Assembly (NCBI GenBank): GCA_903885555.1
Contig: CAISIV010000224.1
Location: 1-40,040 of the forward strand
Reading direction: 5' to 3'
DNA: 40,040 nt
From: an uncultured Hyphomicrobiales bacterium
Lineage (GTDB): Bacteria > Pseudomonadota > Alphaproteobacteria > Rhizobiales > Xanthobacteraceae
Shown: positions 34,370-40,040 of the stretch, piece by piece
Layout of the letters: each line of letters opens with the position of its first letter
Numbering within the stretch: the first letter of the stretch is position 1
Notes under the pieces: generated by a model
The model's database searches: none
What the model saw: only the letters and a program-made list of their open reading frames with translations
What the model was told of the DNA's origin: nothing
Translations under genes and position numbers: made by a program

Positions 34370-35440
34370 ATGCCCGATAAAGTCCGTATCGCGATTGACG
34401 CCATGGGCGGTGACCATGGGGCATCGGTGCTGTTGCCGGGTGCCGAGACTTCGTTGATCCGCCACCCCGACATCGAATATTTGCTGTTCGGCAACAGCGA
34501 AGTGGTCGAGCCGCTGCTGGCCAAGATGCCGGCCCTCAAGGCCAAATCGAAGTTCTTCCATACCGAAGTCTCGATCCGGATGGACGACAAGCCGAGCCAG
34601 GCTTTGCGCTATGGCCGCTGGAAGTCGTCGATGTGGCTGGCGCTGGACGCCGTCAAGAAGGGCGAAGCCGATGTCGCCGTTTCGGCCGGCAACACCGGCG
34701 CGCTGATGGCGATGTCGCGTTTCAATCTCAAGATGATCGAAGGCATCGACCGCCCGGCGATCGCTGCCATCTGGCCGACCATGAAGGGTGAGACCGTTGT
34801 GCTCGATGTCGGCGCATCGATCGGCGCCGATGCCGCGCACCTCGTCAATCTCGCCGCCATGGGCAGCGCGATGGCACGGGTACTTTTCGATATAGAGAAG
34901 CCGACCGTCGGCCTTCTCAACATCGGCGTCGAGGAAGTCAAAGGCCTCGAAGAGGTGCGCGAAGCCGGTCAGCTGCTACGTGAAGGCAAGCATCCGCATT
35001 TCGACTATCAAGGCTTTGTCGAAGGCGACGATATCGGCAAAGGCGTGGTCGACGTGGTCGTCACCGAAGGTTTTGCCGGCAATATCGCGCTCAAGACGGC
35101 TGAAGGCACCGCGCGCCAGTTCGGCCAGTATCTGCGCAACGCCATGAACCGAACTTTAATGTCCCGGTTGGGTTATCTATTGGCGCGGCAGGCCTTCCGC
35201 ACGCTACGCGACAAGATGGATCCGCAGAAATCGAACGGTGGTATGTTTCTCGGCCTCAATGGCATCGTGATCAAAAGTCACGGTGGCGCCGACGCCGAAG
35301 GTTTCGCTTCAGCAATCGACCTAGGATACGACATGGTGCGTTACGAATTGCTCGCCAAGATTGGTGAGTCGATGGCGCGTGATCGTGCGGCAAGTGAAAC
35401 GCGCAAGACCGCACCATTGGCGAGCGGAGCGGTTTCGTGA
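34370..35440 (+). CDS. plsX: Phosphate acyltransferase PlsX
   Basis: Makes acyl-phosphate from acyl-ACP, the substrate of PlsY in phospholipid synthesis. The 356-residue protein begins [13 protein letters not shown] and contains [27 protein letters not shown] and the late [17 protein letters not shown] block, all diagnostic. It lies 132 bases after the DUF177 gene. Its stop overlaps the fabH GTG start (GTGA), so plsX and fabH are translationally coupled, as in many bacteria. Confidence 0.97.
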   Translation: MPDKVRIAIDAMGGDHGASVLLPGAETSLIRHPDIEYLLFGNSEVVEPLLAKMPALKAKSKFFHTEVSIRMDDKPSQALRYGRWKSSMWLALDAVKKGEADVAVSAGNTGALMAMSRFNLKMIEGIDRPAIAAIWPTMKGETVVLDVGASIGADAAHLVNLAAMGSAMARVLFDIEKPTVGLLNIGVEEVKGLEEVREAGQLLREGKHPHFDYQGFVEGDDIGKGVVDVVVTEGFAGNIALKTAEGTARQFGQYLRNAMNRTLMSRLGYLLARQAFRTLRDKMDPQKSNGGMFLGLNGIVIKSHGGADAEGFASAIDLGYDMVRYELLAKIGESMARDRAASETRKTAPLASGAVS

Positions 35441-36414
35441 CTCAATTGCGTTCGGTTGTTCTCGGTTGCGGCAGCTATTTGCCGGCGCGAATTCTCAGCA
35501 ATGATGAGCTGGCGCGGTCGGTGGAAACCACCGACGAATGGATCGTGCAGCGCACCGGCATTCGCGAGCGTCATATCGCTGCGCCCGGCGAACTCACCTC
35601 CGATCTCGCGCTGGCGGCGGCGAAAGCCGCGCTCGCCAACGCTCATGTCGAAGCAAGCTCCATCGATCTGATTATTCTTGGCACCTCGACGCCGGACCAG
35701 ACTTTCCCGGCCACTGCCGTGACGGTGCAGGCCGGCCTCGGCATTACGACCGGCGTTGCCTTCGACGTGCAGGCGGTCTGTTCGGGTTTCGTCTTTGCGC
35801 TGTCTGTCGCCGACTCCATGTTGCGGACGGGTGCTGCCAAGCGCGCGCTGGTGATCGGAGCGGAGACTTTCTCGCGTATTCTCGATTGGAACGACCGCAC
35901 GACCTGCGTGCTGTTCGGCGATGGCGCCGGCGCCTGGGTGCTGGAAGCGCAGGAACAGCCAGGCACGTCGGCCGACCGCGGCATCCTCACGACCCATCTG
36001 CGCTCGGACGGGCGGCATCGCTCCAAGCTTTATGTCGACGGCGGGGTGTCTTCGACCCAGACCACCGGCCATCTGCGCATGGAAGGCAAGGAAGTGTTCA
36101 AACACGCGGTGGCCATGATCACCGACGTGATCACGGACGCTTTCAAGGCCACCGGTACGTCCGCCGCCGATATCGACTGGTTTGTGCCGCACCAGGCCAA
36201 CAAGCGCATCATCGACGGCTCGGCCCATAAACTGGGTATCGCGCCGGAGAAGGTGGTGCTGACCGTCGACCGGCACGGCAACACCTCGGCAGCCTCGATC
36301 CCGCTGGCTATGGCGGACGCCGTGGCCGACCGCCGGGTCAAGCGCGGCAACCTTATTCTGCTCGAAGCCATGGGCGGCGGCTTCACTTGGGGCTCGGTGC
36401 TGCTGCGCTGGTAG
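35437..36414 (+). CDS. fabH: Beta-ketoacyl-ACP synthase III
   Basis: Condenses acetyl-CoA with malonyl-ACP to begin fatty acid synthesis. The 325-residue protein has Cys115 in [10 protein letters not shown] and the His/Asn pair in [12 protein letters not shown] and [12 protein letters not shown], completing the Cys-His-Asn triad. It starts at GTG 35437, overlapping the plsX stop. The next gene, ihfA, follows after 172 bases, probably from its own promoter. Confidence 0.97.
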   Translation: MTQLRSVVLGCGSYLPARILSNDELARSVETTDEWIVQRTGIRERHIAAPGELTSDLALAAAKAALANAHVEASSIDLIILGTSTPDQTFPATAVTVQAGLGITTGVAFDVQAVCSGFVFALSVADSMLRTGAAKRALVIGAETFSRILDWNDRTTCVLFGDGAGAWVLEAQEQPGTSADRGILTTHLRSDGRHRSKLYVDGGVSSTQTTGHLRMEGKEVFKHAVAMITDVITDAFKATGTSAADIDWFVPHQANKRIIDGSAHKLGIAPEKVVLTVDRHGNTSAASIPLAMADAVADRRVKRGNLILLEAMGGGFTWGSVLLRW

Positions 36415-36519
36415 GTCTGCTGTACCGGATAGCGGGACAATTCGCCTGCCGGGCCGGTTGGCTATGACCGGCACCGGACATGGGCACACAGGTTTGGTCA
36501 GACAAATTAATTCGCCCCG

Positions 36520-36548
36520 TTGACCGAAACCCGGTCTTGCTAATATCG
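36520..36548 (+). promoter_or_regulatory. Possible ihfA promoter
   Basis: TTGACC (36520-36525) is followed after 17 bp by ATATCG (36543-36548), within an AT-rich part of the fabH-ihfA gap. The -35 is good and the -10 is weak. Confidence 0.35.
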
Positions 36549-36586
36549 TCGATAATTCAGTATCTTCGCCGGGGACAGGGCAGGCG

Positions 36587-36907
36587 ATGAGTGGTAAGAC
36601 AGTTACCCGAGCGGACTTGTGTGAGGCGGTCTACCAAAAGGTAGGCCTATCCCGCACTGAATCCGCATCGCTTGTGGAGTTGGTTCTCAAAGAGATCACC
36701 GACTGCCTGGAGCGTGGCGAAACCGTGAAATTATCGTCTTTCGGCTCCTTCGTGGTGCGCAAGAAAGGCCAGCGAATTGGGCGTAACCCCAAGACCGGCA
36801 AGGAAGTTCCGATTTCCCCGCGCCGCGTGATGGTGTTCAAGCCGTCGGCCATCCTCAAGCAGCGGATCAACGGCCACGACGTCCCGGACGAAGCCGAACA
36901 CGCCTAA
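36587..36907 (+). CDS. ihfA: Integration host factor subunit alpha
   Basis: A DNA-bending nucleoid protein acting with IhfB. The 106-residue size is right. The DNABII signature [20 protein letters not shown] (residues 47-66) is complete, including the Pro that intercalates into the minor groove (NPKTG). ATG 36587 is preceded by GGGCAGG. The merR-type gene follows 59 bases later; this ihfA-merR pair is widespread in alphaproteobacteria. Confidence 0.97.
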   Translation: MSGKTVTRADLCEAVYQKVGLSRTESASLVELVLKEITDCLERGETVKLSSFGSFVVRKKGQRIGRNPKTGKEVPISPRRVMVFKPSAILKQRINGHDVPDEAEHA

Positions 36908-36966
36908 AGCCGCTGCGGCGTCTGTTTTTGTAAAAGCGTTTAATTGTCATCAGGAGTGAGCCCGCT

Positions 36967-37662
36967 TTGGATAACAAGGCGCCTGACGCGTTTCGCACCA
37001 TTAGTGAAGTGGCAGACGAGCTCGACCTGCCGCAGCACGTGCTGCGCTTTTGGGAAAGCCGCTTCCGCGAAATCAAGCCGATGAAGCGCGGCGGTGGCCG
37101 TCGGTATTACCGTCCCGACGACGTCGAATTGCTGCGCGGCATCCGCCATCTCTTGTACGGCGAGGGCTACACCATCCGCGGCGTGCAGCGCATTTTGCGC
37201 GAGCAGAGCCCCAAGTTCGTGCAGCAGGTCTGGATGGAAGGCGCGGCGCAGCCGCCGCACGGCGCCGCCGACGAAGAGGAATTCATCGAGGAAGCCGCCG
37301 ATGTCGAAGAGGTGCCCGCCGAGGAGAGCGGCGGGCTGCGCCGCCGCTTCTCCTCGCTGATCGGCCGCGATCTCGGCGATCGGCAGGACGATGCCGAGAT
37401 GCGGCGCGAGCCGCCGCTGCAGAGCGCGCCGGAGCCTCGTATCGAGCCCACCGACCGGATCCTGCAAGCGCCGGCACCGGCTGCTTCCTATGCAGCGCCG
37501 CCGCAGATGCCGCCGTTGGACACAGTGCCGCCCGTTGTCCAACCGCCGCCCCCCGCGATGGCAGGTTTGGCGCGTGACGATCTGCGAAAACTGCACGCCG
37601 TGCTGCATGAGCTTGCCGAGTGCCGCAAGCTGATCGATGCCGCGATGGCGCCATCGGTCTGA
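36967..37662 (+). CDS. MerR-family transcriptional regulator with long disordered linker
   Basis: A 231-residue protein. The N-terminal MerR winged helix (about 8-80) shows [37 protein letters not shown] and IRGVQRIL. After it comes an acidic stretch (about 100-120), an Arg/Asp section, a Pro/Ala-rich section (about 155-200) and a short conserved helix at the end ([26 protein letters not shown]). No cysteine effector motif typical of metal sensors is seen. It starts at TTG 36967 with AGGAG 10 bases upstream. The regulon is unknown; it is usually paired with ihfA. Confidence 0.88.
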   Translation: MDNKAPDAFRTISEVADELDLPQHVLRFWESRFREIKPMKRGGGRRYYRPDDVELLRGIRHLLYGEGYTIRGVQRILREQSPKFVQQVWMEGAAQPPHGAADEEEFIEEAADVEEVPAEESGGLRRRFSSLIGRDLGDRQDDAEMRREPPLQSAPEPRIEPTDRILQAPAPAASYAAPPQMPPLDTVPPVVQPPPPAMAGLARDDLRKLHAVLHELAECRKLIDAAMAPSV

Positions 37663-37676
37663 CGTCCAAAAAATAA

Positions 37677-37694
37677 CCGGCGTTTGAACGCCGG
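37677..37694 (-). terminator. Inverted repeat after merR
   Basis: CCGGCGT / ACGCCGG with a 4-base loop. Read on the minus strand it is followed by a T-rich run (complement of AAAAAATAA), as in a terminator, but no minus-strand gene is upstream. On the plus strand it lacks a T-run. It may end read-through in either direction. Confidence 0.4.
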
Positions 37695-37759
37695 AGCCAT
37701 GGCCGCGGCGGTACTGCTGTGTAGTATATTCACAGAACTGAACGGTTTTAAGGTGAGCC

Positions 37760-39310
37760 ATGCGTCGCATCGCGACTGCGATATTGCTGATCGCGATGGC
37801 CTGCGGCTCGTTTGTGGGCGCCGTCGGTGTTTTCACGCCGGCATCGGCCCAAGTTGCACCGCCACCTCCGCCGCCACCTCCACCCCCGCCGCCGCCGCCG
37901 ACACCGACACCGAGCGATCCAGGACGAGCGGGATCCACGCGCGCCATGACGCCGCTGTCGATGTACGTCGCAGGCGGAATGGTCTGCTCGGCGGTCTCAC
38001 CGATGGTCGGGACGATCATTCTTGGCCGCGAGATGACGCTGCCGGAAGTCTATCGCTCGACGATGAATTGCTTCCTTGGGCCGGTAGGATGGGTGCTCGG
38101 GCCCTATCTGTTTCCCGATGTTGTCGCATTGCCGGGGACGCCGAAGACTGCGACGAGCGCAAGACCGTCGCAGGGCCGCAACATCAGCCTGCCGCCGCCG
38201 GGTGAAATTCATTTTGTCCGCAACGAAATCCTGGTGGAGTTCGATGCGGGCACTACCGCGCGATATCGCGAAAGGCTGGCGCGGCGTCTGCAATTGACAT
38301 CGCTGGAGCAGCAGACCTTCGCACTGACCGGCCGCACGCTGCAGCGCTGGCGTATTGACGGTGCACGTTCGGTTCCCGCCACGTTACGTGCGCTGTCGCG
38401 CTACGGCCGCGTCGCCTCGGCGCAGGCGAATTTCACGTATCTCGCGCAGCAGGGCGCGCCCGCGGCGACCCGTGAAGCCAAGGACGACGCAGCTGCCGCG
38501 CAATACGTCGTTGCCAAAATGCGATTGCGTGAAGCGCACCGCATCAGCAACGGAGACGATGTGCTGGTGGCGGTAATCGACTCGCAGATCGATACCAGGC
38601 ATCCCGATCTCGCCGGCGTCTTTGCCGACGAATACGACGCCATCGGCGGCGGCGGTGCGCCGCATCTGCACGGCACCGGCATGGCGGGCGCCATCGCTTC
38701 GCACGTCAAGCTTCTCGGTGTTGCGCCGCGCGTGAAAGTGCTGGCGGTTCGTGCCTTCGCCGGTGAAGGAGAACGCGCGGAGAGCACGACGTACAGCATT
38801 CTCAAAGGCGTCGACTGGTCGGCAAGCAAAGGCGCGCGCATCGTCAATATGAGTTTCGCGGGCCCCGCCGATCCGGCGCTGCGCACGATGCTGGCAAAGG
38901 CTTCCGCGCGCGGCATCGTCTTGATCGCCGCGGTGGGCAATGCGGGGCCGCGTTCGCCGCCGCTGTATCCGGCGGCCGATCCGCTGGTGATCGGCATCAC
39001 TGCGACCGACGCCGACGACAAGGTTCTGCCACAAGCCAATCGCGGACCGCAGGTCGCGGTGTCGGCGCCCGGCGTCGACGTTCTGGTGCCGGCACCCGAC
39101 GGCGGCTATCAGATCACGTCCGGCACATCGGTGGCTGCCGCGCATGCCAGTGGCGTCGCTGCTTTGCTGCTGGCGCGCAAACCCAACATGACGGCGGCCG
39201 ACGTGCGGCGCGTGCTGACCGGAACGGCGCATGATGTCGCTGGCAAACGGACCGATACCGGCGCTGGCGTGATCGACGCCTACGAAGCGATCAATTCTCT
39301 GCCGAAATAA
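37760..39310 (+). CDS. Secreted S8 subtilisin-like serine peptidase
   Basis: A 516-residue exported protease. The signal peptide is about residues 1-30 (cleaved after ASA). A run of 14 prolines (34-47) follows, then a hydrophobic, two-Cys section (68-118, Cys76 and Cys104). Next comes an I9-like propeptide (about 148-230, EILVEFDAGTTARYRERL) and the catalytic domain (about 245-510). The triad is complete: Asp274 (AVIDSQID), His304 (HGTGMAG), Ser457 (TSGTSVAAAHASG), with oxyanion Asn394 (VGNAGP). The Asp motif is DSQ instead of the usual DTG/DSG. It is separate from the MerR gene and is followed 9 bases later by the enoyl-CoA hydratase gene. Confidence 0.9.
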   Translation: MRRIATAILLIAMACGSFVGAVGVFTPASAQVAPPPPPPPPPPPPPPTPTPSDPGRAGSTRAMTPLSMYVAGGMVCSAVSPMVGTIILGREMTLPEVYRSTMNCFLGPVGWVLGPYLFPDVVALPGTPKTATSARPSQGRNISLPPPGEIHFVRNEILVEFDAGTTARYRERLARRLQLTSLEQQTFALTGRTLQRWRIDGARSVPATLRALSRYGRVASAQANFTYLAQQGAPAATREAKDDAAAAQYVVAKMRLREAHRISNGDDVLVAVIDSQIDTRHPDLAGVFADEYDAIGGGGAPHLHGTGMAGAIASHVKLLGVAPRVKVLAVRAFAGEGERAESTTYSILKGVDWSASKGARIVNMSFAGPADPALRTMLAKASARGIVLIAAVGNAGPRSPPLYPAADPLVIGITATDADDKVLPQANRGPQVAVSAPGVDVLVPAPDGGYQITSGTSVAAAHASGVAALLLARKPNMTAADVRRVLTGTAHDVAGKRTDTGAGVIDAYEAINSLPK

Positions 39311-39319
39311 GAGCACGCC

Positions 39320-40040
39320 ATGCCGGACGAACTACTCATCGAAGGGCCATCGAACGGCATCGTCGTGTTCAGGCTCAACCGGCCGCAGGTTCGCAACGCC
39401 CTCAATCTCGCTGTCCGTATGCGACTGGCTGAAGAGGTCACGCGCTGTGGCGCCGATCCGGATATCCGTTGCCTGGTTATCACCGGCTCCGATAAGGCCT
39501 TTGCCGCCGGCGCCGATATCAGCGAAATGGCGGAGGCCACGCCAGTTGAAGTTGCGGAGCGCAACGTGCAGCAATACTGGCACGCGATCAGCGACTGTCC
39601 GAAGCCGCTGATCGCCGCGGTCGAAGGCTATGCACTGGGCGGCGGCCTTGAACTGGCGCTGTGCGCCGACATCATCGTCGCGGGCGAGGGCGCGCGCCTC
39701 GGTCTGCCGGAAGTCAAACTCGGCATTTTGCCGGGCGGCGGCGGCACGCAACGATTGGCGCGGCTGGCTGGTCTTAAACGCGCGATGCTGCTGCTGATGA
39801 CCGGCCGGATGTTCAGCGCGGCCGAAGCGCTGGCGTTTGGTGTCATCAGCGAGATGGCGCCGTCGGGGCAGGCGCTGCCGCGTGCGCTCGAAATTGCGGC
39901 TGAGATCGCCGCGATGCCGCCGATCGCAGTCGCTGAAATCAAACGCGTCGTGAACGAAGGCATCAGTCAGCCGCTCGATTCAGCGCTGCTGCTGGAGCAA
40001 CGCGCCTATGAGGCGCTCTACGCCACCGCCGACCAGAAGG
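39320..40040 (+). CDS. Enoyl-CoA hydratase (3' end outside window)
   Basis: Crotonase family hydratase of 2-enoyl-CoA; 240 codons are present before the window ends. The oxyanion loops AFAAGADISEM (residues 56-66) and YALGGGLELALC (97-108), and the acidic LPEVKLGILPGGGGTQRL block, give both catalytic Glu residues, so it is a true hydratase, unlike the hydrolase at 15774. It is close to FadB/PaaF-type short proteins. It starts 9 bases after the protease stop. Substrate unknown; it might provide the methacrylyl-CoA hydration step absent from the valine cluster, but it lies 21 kb away. Confidence 0.92.
   Translation, partial: MPDELLIEGPSNGIVVFRLNRPQVRNALNLAVRMRLAEEVTRCGADPDIRCLVITGSDKAFAAGADISEMAEATPVEVAERNVQQYWHAISDCPKPLIAAVEGYALGGGLELALCADIIVAGEGARLGLPEVKLGILPGGGGTQRLARLAGLKRAMLLLMTGRMFSAAEALAFGVISEMAPSGQALPRALEIAAEIAAMPPIAVAEIKRVVNEGISQPLDSALLLEQRAYEALYATADQK

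Noticed and set aside
37850-37910. Proline-codon run in the protease gene as a DNA tandem repeat
   Set aside because: Pro codons alternate CCG, CCA, CCT and CCC, so it is kept at protein level rather than being a simple DNA repeat.

Overview
The window is a stretch of a high-GC alphaproteobacterial chromosome, most likely from Rhizobiales (Bradyrhizobiaceae/Xanthobacteraceae-like). The reasons are the gene content and order (nrdR-ribD-ribE-ribH-nusB-thiL-hppA; bamE / ubiquinol-cytochrome c chaperone-DUF177-plsX-fabH-ihfA-merR), a Mg-type HemB like the one known from Bradyrhizobium, Mur-box-like operators in front of mntH, an LdtR-type MarR regulator, and dispersed palindromic repeats of a kind common in that group. 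It is mostly core chromosome. I see no phage genes, transposase, CRISPR array, rRNA or tRNA.

Layout. 1-2095: 3' part of parC. 2173-3652: Mn(II) transporter mntH with two Mur-like boxes. 3661-4680: degenerate repeat, then an orphan periplasmic binding protein. 4725-6077 (-): Bpt N-degron transferase and an RDD membrane protein. 6161-8546: threonine ammonia-lyase and an assimilatory APS/PAPS reductase. 8543-9367 (-): FkbM methyltransferase, divergent from a DoxX membrane protein. 10013-13447 (-): an orphan molybdenum hydroxylase large subunit and hemB. 13587-18243: a valine-degradation cluster (acyl-CoA dehydrogenase, 3-hydroxyisobutyryl-CoA hydrolase, 3-hydroxyisobutyrate dehydrogenase) interleaved with a cupin and two small membrane proteins of unknown role. 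18460-21212: ldtR, a small DUF protein, glyA and nrdR. 21232-22075 (-): two unknown genes interrupting the usual nrdR/ribD junction. 22189-26389: ribD, ribE, ribH, nusB, one unknown reverse-strand gene, thiL. 26459-29400: FMN-dependent 2-hydroxyacid dehydrogenase, palindromic repeat, MFS transporter, small hypothetical. 29401-30229: protein-free DNA dense in nested inverted repeats. 30230-32365: proton-pumping pyrophosphatase. 32504-37662: bamE (-), then the CBP3-type chaperone, DUF177, plsX, fabH, ihfA and a MerR regulator. 37760-39310: secreted subtilase with a 14-proline linker. 39320-end: partial enoyl-CoA hydratase.

The genes fall into recognisable pathways: riboflavin synthesis (ribD, ribE, ribH), phospholipid/fatty-acid initiation (plsX, fabH), valine catabolism, haem synthesis (hemB), one-carbon metabolism (glyA) and manganese uptake (mntH).

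The parts least explained by known biology are: the nested-hairpin segment at 29.56-30.03 kb; a 49-bp palindrome present three times just after genes (once supplying the ribD stop codon); the unknown membrane proteins translationally coupled to the valine-pathway hydrolase; and the small reverse-strand genes inserted into the rib/nus/thi cluster. I did not find a clear new defence or mobile system. The structured non-coding segment is the best candidate for something undescribed.
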